DNA from: Gammaproteobacteria bacterium
Lineage (GTDB): Bacteria; Pseudomonadota; Gammaproteobacteria; SZUA-229
Direction: 5' to 3'
DNA length: 8,340 nucleotides
NCBI GenBank assembly: GCA_027858635.1
Contig: JAQICG010000127.1
Coordinates: 1 to 8,340 of the forward strand
Positions 1-8,067 of the stretch are shown here, piece after piece. The position numbers and the translations under genes were made by a program. The notes under the pieces were generated by a model that had not been told where the DNA came from, made no database searches, and was given only the letters and a program-made list of their open reading frames with translations. Within the stretch, counting starts at the first letter, position 1. Each line of letters begins with the position of its first letter.

Positions 1-193
1 GGATATCTTTTGATGCGCGGGCAATGGAGCGTTCGCGCAAGGTTTCCAGTGCCCAGGAAGTCAGGTCGTTATGAGGCTCGTCAGCACCCATCGGGTAGTA
101 ACCCGAATAGATGAAACCCGCACCGGCAAGCACAGCCACGCCGACTGCAACGGCGAGACATTTAAAGCAGGACAAAAGCTTAAAGGACGTCAT
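1..193 (-). CDS. Membrane-anchored c-type cytochrome, N-terminal part (runs off the left edge)
   Basis: Only the first 64 codons are present; the gene continues beyond the left edge. The protein starts MTSFKLLSCFKCLAVAV and has an uncleaved-looking hydrophobic segment (about residues 11-30), then a periplasmic stretch containing YYPMGADEPHND and LETLRERSIARASKDI. From memory, this anchor followed by a (V/M)-x-A-D-x-P-H segment and an ETxRERSI segment is typical of single-haem class I cytochrome c proteins found in metal-resistance and respiratory clusters. The CxxCH haem motif would lie outside the window and is not seen, so the assignment rests on the N-terminal pattern alone. It follows the Met/His-rich gene by 32 bp on the same strand, suggesting co-transcription. 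The ribosome site is weak (GAG-rich, no clear GGAGG). A likely role is periplasmic electron transfer. Confidence 0.55.
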   Translation of the reverse strand, partial: MTSFKLLSCFKCLAVAVGVAVLAGAGFIYSGYYPMGADEPHNDLTSWALETLRERSIARASKDI

Positions 194-225
194 GTTATCT
201 ACTCGAAAATCTCCACTTGTTATTT

Positions 226-522
226 TTAGTGCTGGTGCTTAGCAGGCTTTTTTGCAGCGGTTTTATCGTCATGCCTGCCCTGTTCCGTATGACCTTCATG
301 TGAATCTTCTTTATCCGGGTGCATGGCTTTCATGCATTTTTGCATCATGGCCAGTATGACTTGATCCGTCATGTCCATTTTGGAGTGATCCATATCTTTC
401 ATGGCCGCACAGTCCGGCGCCTGAGCCTCCTTCATGTGCTCCCTGGGTTCATGCGCATGGGCTGACAGGGCCAGCAATATTGCCGGCAGGGCAACGAAAT
501 AAGCGAGATATTGAGGTTTCAT
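226..522 (-). CDS. Small secreted Met/His-rich protein, probable periplasmic copper binder
   Basis: This is a 98-residue protein. The start is the ATG at 522, preceded by a strong AAGGAG eight bases upstream; a longer open frame exists but would place the signal peptide internally. Residues 1-23 form a classical signal peptide with a predicted cut after A-H-A. The mature 75 residues are rich in possible metal ligands: nine Met, nine His and two Cys (C38, C63). They include the clusters MKDMDHSKMDM (41-51) and MMQKCMKAMH (59-68), and a charged His-rich tail (HEGH, KHQH). DHSKMDM-type repeats are known from CopB and PcoE-like copper proteins, where Met binds Cu(I) and His binds Cu(II). It lies 41 bp downstream of the copB remnant and 32 bp upstream of the cytochrome gene. 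The name of its family is not recognised; copper binding is inferred from composition and context. Confidence 0.75.
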   Translation of the reverse strand: MKPQYLAYFVALPAILLALSAHAHEPREHMKEAQAPDCAAMKDMDHSKMDMTDQVILAMMQKCMKAMHPDKEDSHEGHTEQGRHDDKTAAKKPAKHQH

Positions 523-563
523 GGTGTGACTCCTTGATCGTGTTAAAAACATAAGTAATTTGA

Positions 564-938
564 TTAAAACCAGAACCGGATCCCGGCGACGTACCGAGTA
601 TCTCTGGCCGCATCGCCGTTGGCCCGCGCTTGATCGGCGGTACCGCCAAAGGTGCCGTTCCACTCGACACCGACATAAGGCGCAAACTGACGCGAGAACT
701 CATAGCGCAGTCGTAATTCTACGGCGGCATCGGACAAACTGCTCCCCAATCCGTTAACCGCATCATCCTTGCCATAAGCGACCATTTCAGCCCGGGACTG
801 CAAAATCAGGTGTTGGGTTAGCAGTAATTCGTATTCAGCTTCCAACGTCAGGGCTGTGCGTCGGTCCTCGCCCACATAGGTGGCCAGATCCAGTTTAAAC
901 CAGTAAGGGGCAAGGCCCTGTACACCCAGAGCCAGCTA
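564..938 (-). pseudogene. copB: copB, truncated outer-membrane copper resistance protein (C-terminal barrel only)
   Basis: About 123 codons read in one frame from the CTG at 935 to TAA at 564 and match the C-terminal barrel of the CopB family. Visible marks are GVQGLAPYWFKLDLATYVGE, then LEAEYELLLTQHLILQ, GLGSSLSDAAVELRLRYE, FAPYVGVEWNGTFGGTAD and the ending RFWF; a terminal aromatic residue is usual for outer-membrane beta-barrel proteins. Intact CopB proteins are more than 200 residues, with a signal peptide and a Met/His-rich N-terminal part. Here the frame hits TAG at 936-938 and homology stops there. A GTG at 875 could open 103 codons but would lack any export signal, so translation as a functional protein is unlikely. 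Loss of the upstream part by rearrangement is inferred. The following genes may still be transcribed through it. Confidence 0.8.
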
Positions 939-1053
939 CAACCATGGCAAAATGCTCAGCGATGAACCCGTCGATCCCGGCCTTGGCGAGCCAATCCACT
1001 CACGACAACAGTATAGAACTGCTCCTAGATTAACTAACCCACCCTGTCAGGTA
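939..1053. other. Unassigned segment behind the copB break
   Basis: No gene is supported here. On the minus strand one frame encodes VDWLAKAGIDGFIAEHFAM (about 1000-944), which reads like a piece of protein but has no start context and is out of frame with copB; its family is not recognised. A TATACT hexamer on the minus strand (1010-1015) could be a -10 element reading towards the copB remnant, but no convincing -35 accompanies it. Confidence 0.3.
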
Positions 1054-1093
1054 GATGACATTTACATTACGAAGATGTCATCCTGGTGTAATC
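1045..1093 (+). promoter_or_regulatory. Putative CopR-type operator and promoter
   Basis: The 18-bp element CATTACGAAGATGTCATC (1065-1082) shares 12 of 18 positions, including the outer half-sites, with the core of the large palindrome upstream of copR. Around it are more half-sites: an 8-bp perfect inverted repeat GATGACAT/ATGTCATC (1054-1061 and 1075-1082), TGTCA/TGACA (1045-1049 and 1056-1060), and a direct repeat TGTCATC/TGTAATC with 11-bp period (1076 and 1087). Eleven-base spacing is typical for dimers of OmpR-family regulators. The last half-site doubles as an extended -10 (TGG-TGTAAT, 1084-1092), and the operator sits where the -35 would be, as in activator-dependent metal promoters. 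Binding by CopR is inferred. Confidence 0.5.
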
Positions 1094-1111
1094 TTGCTGG
1101 AGGAAATCTCG

Positions 1112-1165
1112 ATGTTTTTTCCAAACTGTAGCATCGCTTTTCCAGCTTCCTTGTTTAATCAATGA
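1112..1165 (+). CDS. 17-codon open frame behind the operator; leader peptide or beheaded gene start
   Basis: An ATG at 1112 follows a good GGAGG (1099-1103) and encodes MFFPNCSIAFPASLFNQ before TGA at 1163-1165. The promoter 20 bp upstream and the strong ribosome site make initiation plausible. The product has no recognised similarity and no complete signal peptide. It points towards the convergent membrane-protein gene, which ends at 1210, so nothing downstream on this strand could be served by it in the window. It may be a leader peptide, or the start of a copper-induced gene whose body was lost in the rearrangement that also broke copB. Confidence 0.3.
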   Translation: MFFPNCSIAFPASLFNQ

Positions 1166-1209
1166 CTACTCATGCCAGCGCTGCCGGGGCGGAACTGTTA
1201 CCAGCCCAC

Positions 1210-1659
1210 TCACTTCGCAGGTCGTCGCATGAGCCAGAGCAGCACCGGCGGTATCAGCAGCCATTGCAGCAAGGGTGTCATCCCGATGCCCAGCAGAGGA
1301 ATGACAGGCATCTGTTCGGTGTATTCCCAGCTTCCCGTGGGGCCGGCGTTGGCGATTTCGCTGTATATCGTATAGGCCATTCCGGAGAGGGTGAAGACCG
1401 TGCCCGTCAGTAAGATTTGCCCGTAAAACCAGAAACGGTTGCGCGCCAGCAAGGCAACCAGTATATGGCAGGCCAGCAGGATCAGTAGATCCCCGGCTGT
1501 GCAGTGGGCGAGGCTGAACAGGATGTAACCCCAATCATGCTCGCGCCAAAGGGTGTAGAGGGGGAGTTGCGCGCCCTCCCATGCCAATTCGAGCGGCAGT
1601 GCCAGACCCAGCAATCGCAGTTCGGGGTGGTGTCGCCAGTTGCGCAGGGTGTGATGCAT
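1210..1659 (-). CDS. Uncharacterised four-helix membrane protein linked to copRS
   Basis: This is a 149-residue integral membrane protein if started at the ATG at 1659; a TTG at 1677 would add six residues, and neither has a clear Shine-Dalgarno. Four hydrophobic segments are visible at about residues 14-36, 46-71, 79-101 and 122-145. Conserved-looking features in or near the membrane are ELAWEGAQLPLYTLW (24-38), AHCTAGD (51-57), GMAYTIYSE (93-101) and MPVIPLLGIGMTPLLQW (117-133). The His-Cys pair (H52, C53), C64 and several Met residues could bind metal, but this is speculation. Similar proteins are recalled as hypothetical proteins near metal-resistance genes; no function is known to the annotator. 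It follows copS by 48 bp on the same strand and is probably transcribed with copRS. Confidence 0.7.
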   Translation of the reverse strand: MHHTLRNWRHHPELRLLGLALPLELAWEGAQLPLYTLWREHDWGYILFSLAHCTAGDLLILLACHILVALLARNRFWFYGQILLTGTVFTLSGMAYTIYSEIANAGPTGSWEYTEQMPVIPLLGIGMTPLLQWLLIPPVLLWLMRRPAK

Positions 1660-1707
1660 GGTTCGTATTCTGTTCAATTTATGTAAGTCTAAACAGGCCG
1701 CTGCCCG

Positions 1708-3153
1708 TTAATTTTCAGTCCTATCCCGGTCGGGCGCGGGCAGGGTGATTCGGAAGCTGGTCATGCCCGCTGTAGAGGCGACGCTCACCTCTCCGCCGTG
1801 GGCGGTGATAATCGATTTGGCAATAGCGAGTCCCAGGCCGATGCCGTCATCGCCACCGCCACGTTGTCGTGATGCATCAACACGGTAAAAGCGATCGAAC
1901 AGTTTTGGCAGGTGCTCGGGCGGAATCTCCGAGCCGGGATTTTCGACGACGATATGGGTCCCATCGCCGTCCGATGTCGTGATGATGACTCGCACAATCC
2001 CGCCGGCCGGCGTATGGCGGATGGCATTGGAAAGGAGGTTGCCGAGTGCACGCCGGAGCATGAGCCTGTCACCCGTAATCGTGGCGGTGCCTTCCAGCTC
2101 CAGGGCAACACCGCGTTCTTCGGCCCAGCCTTCATAGTAGTCGAACAGTGCACGCACTTCATCGACGAGATCCAGGCGCTCGACATGCTCGATTCGCGAG
2201 CGGTTGTCTGTTTGCGACAGAAATAGCATATCGCCGACCATCTGTGCCATGCGCTCGTATTCCTCCATGTTGGAATAGAGTATTTCCCGGTACTCGTCGA
2301 TGGTGCGCGCCCGGGACAGGACCACCTGGGTCTGGGTCATCAGGTTGGTGACGGGGGTGCGCAGCTCATGGGCAATGTCGGCGTTGAAGTTCGAGAGCTG
2401 ATGAAATGCCGCGTCCACGCGTTGGAGCATGTCGTTGAAGGCGACCGCGAGATCCCTGAGTTCATGCGGCACGCCTTCGGGCGGCAGGCGCGCGTTCAAT
2501 TCGTTGGCGCTGATGCGGCGGATGCGGGCAACGATATCATGCAGCGGCGCATGGCCCTGTCGCACCGCGACCCACCCCATAAGGCCCATGACGATGATGC
2601 TGCTGGCGATCATGAGCCACAAAGTACGGCGGAAGGCGGCCAGGAAATGCTGGTGATCATCGAAGGGGACCGCAACGGCCAGGATGAAAGGCTGATCGGT
2701 GATGGGTTCGCGCCCGTCCATCGATTTGACCATGATGGTGTACGAGGTGCCCGCGTCGTGCCAGCGGTGCACGCTCTCGCCGCTGGTATCCCACTCTGCG
2801 GTTTTGATGATGTTGGAGAGATCCGGTGCCGGGCTGGCAAATAAAGTGCGGTTATCCTGCGTGGCGATGTACAGCGAGGCGTTGTGATGACCCACCAGAA
2901 TATCGTCGAGGCGTTGTGCGAGCTGGTCGGGATCGTCCGTCCCGCGGATGTCGGACAACACCTCTTCCACAGCGTGGACTATGACCTTGAGTTCGTCGGT
3001 ATCCTGGGTAACGAAATGGTGCTCCATTGACTGGCTGATGACCCAGCCAAACACGGGAAACACGATGGCCGCAGTAACACCGAACAACAGCGTCAGGCGC
3101 AGGGCGAGAGAAAAGGGTCGGCGCAACAAACGCTCAAGCCTCACCCGAAGCAT
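1708..3153 (-). CDS. copS: Heavy-metal sensor histidine kinase, CopS/CusS type
   Basis: This is a 481-residue inner-membrane histidine kinase. The start is the ATG at 3153, overlapping the end of copR by 20 bp; the longer open frame upstream only shadows copR. Order of parts: transmembrane helix 1 at about 16-39; a periplasmic sensor domain at 40-170 with several His (H45, H46, H60, H89, H90, H129, H132, H167, H169); helix 2 at about 178-198; HAMP to about 250; dimerisation and phosphoacceptor domain with H262 in ADIAHELRTP; ATP-binding domain with N box NLLSN (372-376), the VENPG stretch (403-407), F box LFDRFYR (418-424) and G box GIGLGL (437-442). Length and layout match the heavy-metal sensor kinase family, which detects periplasmic Cu, Ag or other metals and phosphorylates its partner. 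Copper specificity is inferred from the neighbouring copB remnant and Cu(I) ATPase. Confidence 0.93.
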   Translation of the reverse strand: MLRVRLERLLRRPFSLALRLTLLFGVTAAIVFPVFGWVISQSMEHHFVTQDTDELKVIVHAVEEVLSDIRGTDDPDQLAQRLDDILVGHHNASLYIATQDNRTLFASPAPDLSNIIKTAEWDTSGESVHRWHDAGTSYTIMVKSMDGREPITDQPFILAVAVPFDDHQHFLAAFRRTLWLMIASSIIVMGLMGWVAVRQGHAPLHDIVARIRRISANELNARLPPEGVPHELRDLAVAFNDMLQRVDAAFHQLSNFNADIAHELRTPVTNLMTQTQVVLSRARTIDEYREILYSNMEEYERMAQMVGDMLFLSQTDNRSRIEHVERLDLVDEVRALFDYYEGWAEERGVALELEGTATITGDRLMLRRALGNLLSNAIRHTPAGGIVRVIITTSDGDGTHIVVENPGSEIPPEHLPKLFDRFYRVDASRQRGGGDDGIGLGLAIAKSIITAHGGEVSVASTAGMTSFRITLPAPDRDRTEN

Positions 3154-3817
3154 CGAGCATGTAGCCCATGCCACGCACCGTGTGGATGAGTTTGGGGGTG
3201 AAAGCGTCGTCGATTTTGGCGCGCAGACGGCGGATAGCGACGTCGATGACGTTGGTGTCACTGTCGAAGTTCATGTCCCAGACCTGGGAGGCGATGAGCG
3301 AGCGTGGCAGCACCTCCTCGTGGTGGCGTATCAGAAGTTCCAGCAAGGCGAACTCCTTGGCAGTGAGCGGGATGCGCTGTCCCGCGCGGGTGACGCGTCG
3401 GCGCAGCAGGTCGAGCTCGAGATCGGCCACCCGCAGCGTTGTTTCCGTCGCCGGCACAGCGCCGCGCCGTAGCAGGGTGCGTACCCGCGCCAGCAGTTCA
3501 GCGAAGGCGAAGGGCTTGACCAGATAATCATCGGCACCGAGCTCCAGCCCCTTGACCCGGTCATCCACGCTGTCACGCGCGGTAAGAAACAGCACCGGGA
3601 CCTTGCTGCCCGTCTCACGCAATGCCTGCAATATTCGCCAGCCGTCTACATCCGGCAGCAGTACATCGAGGATGATCAGATCGTAGGTGCCGGTCATGGC
3701 GAGATGATGGCCGTCCAGCCCGTTGCGGGCCAGGTCCACCACGAAGCCGGCCTCGGTCAGGCCCTGACGAAGGTACTCGCTGATCTTGGCTTCGTCCTCA
3801 ACAACCAGGATTTTCAT
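3134..3817 (-). CDS. copR: Copper response regulator, OmpR family (CopR/CusR type)
   Basis: This is a 227-residue response regulator. The start is the ATG at 3817, with GAGGAG eight bases before it. The receiver domain (1-115) has the acidic pair E7/D8, phosphoacceptor D51 in LIILDVLLPDVDGW, T79 and K101 in VKPFAF. The winged-helix DNA-binding domain (about 127-222) includes LTAKEFALLELL, SQVWDMNFDSDTNVIDVAIRRLRAKID and the wing TVRGMGYML. All are standard for the CusR/CopR/PcoR branch. It would be phosphorylated by CopS and activate copper-induced promoters; the palindrome 120 bp upstream is the likely site, allowing autoregulation and control of the rightward genes. The gene name reflects this subfamily and context; a CusR- or CzcR-like specificity cannot be excluded. 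Confidence 0.93.
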   Translation of the reverse strand: MKILVVEDEAKISEYLRQGLTEAGFVVDLARNGLDGHHLAMTGTYDLIILDVLLPDVDGWRILQALRETGSKVPVLFLTARDSVDDRVKGLELGADDYLVKPFAFAELLARVRTLLRRGAVPATETTLRVADLELDLLRRRVTRAGQRIPLTAKEFALLELLIRHHEEVLPRSLIASQVWDMNFDSDTNVIDVAIRRLRAKIDDAFTPKLIHTVRGMGYMLDASGEA

Positions 3818-3909
3818 AGGTAGCTCCTCTAAGCCCTGCGATGAGTGAAACCGTTAGTGTTGCAATCCTCACGGTAATGGTTCCATGGATTCAATGGACT
3901 CAATATCAG

Positions 3910-3938
3910 ACTATACCGGTTCCGCTGACTGGAAGATG
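3910..3938 (-). promoter_or_regulatory. Possible copR promoter
   Basis: On the minus strand TATAGT (3915-3910) is a fair -10. The -35 position, 17 bp upstream, is CATCTT (3938-3933), a poor match that touches the end of the large palindrome. A weak -35 beside a regulator site fits an activator-dependent promoter. It would leave a leader of about 85 bases before copR. This is a pattern-based guess. Confidence 0.3.
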
Positions 3939-3972
3939 ACGCAATCATTACAATATTGTAATGATTGCGTCA
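3937..3972. promoter_or_regulatory. Perfect 36-bp palindrome, putative CopR operator between divergent units
   Basis: The left arm TGACGCAATCATTACAAT (3937-3954) is followed with no spacer by its exact reverse complement (3955-3972); the symmetry ends at both outer flanks. The core CATTACA-ATAT-TGTAATG (3946-3963) is of the ATTACA/TGTAAT type expected for Cop/Cus-family response regulators and resembles the operator at 1065-1082. It lies 120 bp upstream of copR (minus strand) and about 210 bp upstream of the first rightward frame. No T-run follows on either strand, so a terminator role is unlikely. It may serve both directions. Binding by CopR is inferred. Confidence 0.6.
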
Positions 3973-4184
3973 CGTTACGGAAAGGGGTGCTCTGTTATTG
4001 TCCTACGAAATAGACTGTTTGGTGCACAAGCGCCTACAACCTGGCAATGAGATAAACCGGACCAGTAACGGAGGCCGCCCGATTGAAGCACTGGATTGTA
4101 AAGTGTCATTGTGTGTTTTGATTGACAGTGCAACCGAATGTCTCGTCACCGAATCGTGATATTAAGTAAGGAAGGACATAGTCA
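3973..4184 (+). other. Leader region of the rightward gene set, no gene seen
   Basis: This 212-bp stretch holds no gene that can be supported; a 64-codon frame from TTG at 3965 starts inside the palindrome, lacks a ribosome site and resembles nothing. A TTGACA hexamer (4122-4127) lacks a -10 at normal distance. TGTCA (4104-4108) and TGACA (4123-4127) form a widely spaced inverted pair that could be minor regulator half-sites. The rightward promoter was not located with confidence. Confidence 0.3.
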
Positions 4185-4277
4185 ATGCCACAGAAAGGCG
4201 GCAATCCATCGCTGACTCCAGGAGATATCAAGCAGCTTCTGTGCTACCTGCTGCGAGAGTCGTTCGGTGGACGGTAA
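4185..4277 (+). CDS. 30-codon frame resembling the C-terminus of a class I cytochrome c
   Basis: ATG at 4185 follows AAGGAAGG and encodes 30 residues ending at TAA (4275-4277). Its beginning, MPQKGGNPSLTPGDIKQLLCYL, matches the last helix of class I cytochromes c, where MPxKGGN carries the Met axial haem ligand and is followed by (L/V)(S/T)xx(D/E)(I/V)K and a C-terminal helix. No CxxCH can be placed upstream, and a TAG lies two codons before the ATG in frame, so the rest of the cytochrome is absent. It is either a decayed fragment or a small protein recycled from one. The thioredoxin-like gene begins 31 bp downstream on the same strand. Confidence 0.4.
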   Translation: MPQKGGNPSLTPGDIKQLLCYLLRESFGGR

Positions 4278-4308
4278 GTGAGTTATCAAGATCAATCAGG
4301 AGGCAATT

Positions 4309-4539
4309 ATGAAAGTGCAAATCGTCGCGACCCATCAATGCAGTCACCGCGCCAATCTGGAACGCGAACTGAATGAATTGGGTATCGCTTATGAAGTGCT
4401 GCTTGTCGAGGAGAATCCCGATCTCCTGTCACGGTATCAGATCCGGCACTCGCCGAATCTGGTGGTAGACGGGCAGGTGGTGTGTCGCGGACAGCCCACG
4501 GAAACACAATTGCGTAATCTGCTCATGAAGCCGACATAA
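4309..4539 (+). CDS. Small thioredoxin/glutaredoxin-fold protein with a single active-site Cys
   Basis: This is a 76-residue cytosolic protein; its ATG is preceded by AGGAGG at ideal distance. The layout is a compact thioredoxin fold: strand MKVQIVA, active-site loop T-H-Q-C11-S-H-R, helix NLERELNELG, strand YEVLLVEE, helix NPDLLSRYQI, then H-S-P49-N with the expected cis-proline, strand LVVDGQVV, C59-R-G, and helix TETQLRNLL. The usual CXXC is replaced by C-S-H-R, so only one active-site Cys remains; C59 sits near the last strand. Monothiol glutaredoxin-like proteins can transfer or bind Cu or Fe-S, or act with glutathione. Which applies here is not known. Position before the propeller and copper ATPase suggests a thiol or copper-handling role. 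No signal peptide is visible. Confidence 0.75.
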   Translation: MKVQIVATHQCSHRANLERELNELGIAYEVLLVEENPDLLSRYQIRHSPNLVVDGQVVCRGQPTETQLRNLLMKPT

Positions 4540-4556
4540 CGCTGTTAATGTGCCGC

Positions 4557-4575
4557 GGCGCTTATTTTGAGCGCC
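4557..4575 (+). other. Short inverted repeat between two rightward genes
   Basis: GGCGCT and AGCGCC form a six-base stem with a seven-base loop. No T-run follows, so it is not a convincing intrinsic terminator; it might be an attenuating or mRNA-stabilising hairpin. Confidence 0.2.
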
Positions 4576-4609
4576 AGTGTTTGAAACGTATTTTAAAGAA
4601 GGAGGAGCC

Positions 4610-5599
4610 ATGTTCAGATTCATTCAAATTGCGCTCATCAGTGTATTGGCGGGATGGCCGCTCATCGGGTCGGCAGGCCCCATGGTCTACATCCCCCTGG
4701 GCGCAGCCAATCGAGTCATCGCCGTCGATGCCGCGACCCATCAAATTACCGCCCAGTACACGGGGGTGGAGAATCCGCACGGGCTTGTCGCCACACCCGA
4801 CGGCGAGTACCTGGTGGCTGGCAGTCTGGCGGAGACGCCGGCGCCAACCGGCGCTTCGCCCGACACCCCGACCAGCAAGTTGTACCTGATCCATCCGGAG
4901 CACGGTCATGTCATGTTGACGATCCCGGTGGCCGGCTGGTCCCATCACGAGGCGATCACTCCGGACGGCCGTTACGTGATCTCCACCCACGCCACGCGCG
5001 GCGAGGTCAGCGTGCTGGATCTGACTAACAATCAGATCGTGCAACGCATCAGCACGGGTTCTGCGCCGAATTACACCCTGGTGACACGCGACGGCAAGCG
5101 CGCCTATGTCAGCAACAGCGGCAACGGCACTCTCACCGAGATCGACCTCAAGATCTGGAAATCCGTGCGTACCCTGGATGCGGGTCCCTCACCCGAGCAC
5201 ATGGTCTTCGCGCCGGATGAGCAGACCATTTACGTGACCAACCCGCGCGTTGGTACCGTCTCGGCAGTTGCGGTGGCCAGCGGGAAGGTGGTCAAGACCT
5301 ATCAGATCGGGCCGGACGTGCACGGGCTGGACATCGGTGACGACGGCAAGACCCTGTTCGCCACCAGCAAGAAGGCCGAAACTCTGGTCGCGGTGAATAC
5401 CGCGAGCGGGGAGATACGTTCGCTGTCTCTCGCGCCAGCCCCCTACCACCTGAACACCATCCCGGGCACCGGCATGGTGTACGTCTCCAGCCGCAACAAG
5501 CCGGTGATCTGGGTGATCGATCAGCAGTCGCTGCAGGTCACCGCGACTATTGATCTGCCGGGTGGTGAAGGACATCAGATGGCGATAGTGGCGGAGTGA
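4610..5599 (+). CDS. Exported seven-bladed YVTN-type beta-propeller protein
   Basis: This is a 329-residue protein. The ATG at 4610 is chosen because GGAGGAG lies just upstream and the product then begins with a clear signal peptide (1-23, cut near G-S-A-G); the longer frame from 4577 would bury it. The mature chain is built of repeated blades with YVTN-like strands: VATPDGEYLVAGS, ITPDGRYVISTH, VTRDGKRAYVSNS, FAPDEQTIYVTN, IGDDGKTLFATS and MVYVSS. The first strand (MVYIPLG) and last segment (GHQMAIVAE) probably close the ring. Histidines lie near the same point of most blades: H57, H112/H113, H197, H238, H280 and H322, with N154-Y155 in the remaining one. The protein should be periplasmic. 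YVTN proteins have varied roles, and no enzyme is recognised here. It precedes the copper ATPase by 16 bp and is probably in its operon. Confidence 0.85.
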   Translation: MFRFIQIALISVLAGWPLIGSAGPMVYIPLGAANRVIAVDAATHQITAQYTGVENPHGLVATPDGEYLVAGSLAETPAPTGASPDTPTSKLYLIHPEHGHVMLTIPVAGWSHHEAITPDGRYVISTHATRGEVSVLDLTNNQIVQRISTGSAPNYTLVTRDGKRAYVSNSGNGTLTEIDLKIWKSVRTLDAGPSPEHMVFAPDEQTIYVTNPRVGTVSAVAVASGKVVKTYQIGPDVHGLDIGDDGKTLFATSKKAETLVAVNTASGEIRSLSLAPAPYHLNTIPGTGMVYVSSRNKPVIWVIDQQSLQVTATIDLPGGEGHQMAIVAE

Positions 5600-5615
5600 C
5601 AATGGGAGAGATGAT

Positions 5616-8048
<2,433 letters not shown>

Positions 8049-8067
8049 AAGCGGAGGTGGAACAGGT

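Noticed and set aside
523..663. N-terminal extension of the Met/His-rich protein
   Set aside because: It would overlap the copB remnant and bury the signal peptide; the ATG at 522 has a strong AAGGAG.
1692..1709. Imperfect hairpin between copS and the membrane protein gene as a terminator
   Set aside because: The stem is short with a mismatch, has only a short T stretch on the transcribed side and partly overlaps the kinase stop region.
3154..3261. Longer N-terminus for the sensor kinase
   Set aside because: The extra residues are the other-frame reading of the conserved end of copR; the kinase proper begins at the ATG at 3153, before its first membrane helix.
3885..3902. Tandem pair ATGGATTCA/ATGGACTCA upstream of copR
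   Set aside because: Two nine-base copies with one mismatch are too short to separate from chance, and no family of such repeats is seen elsewhere in the window.
3937..3972. Palindrome as a bidirectional terminator
   Set aside because: The arms are AT-rich and neither side is followed by a T-run; its place upstream of copR and its regulator-like core fit an operator better.
3965..4159. 64-codon plus-strand frame after the palindrome
   Set aside because: It needs a TTG start inside the palindrome, has no Shine-Dalgarno and its product resembles nothing.
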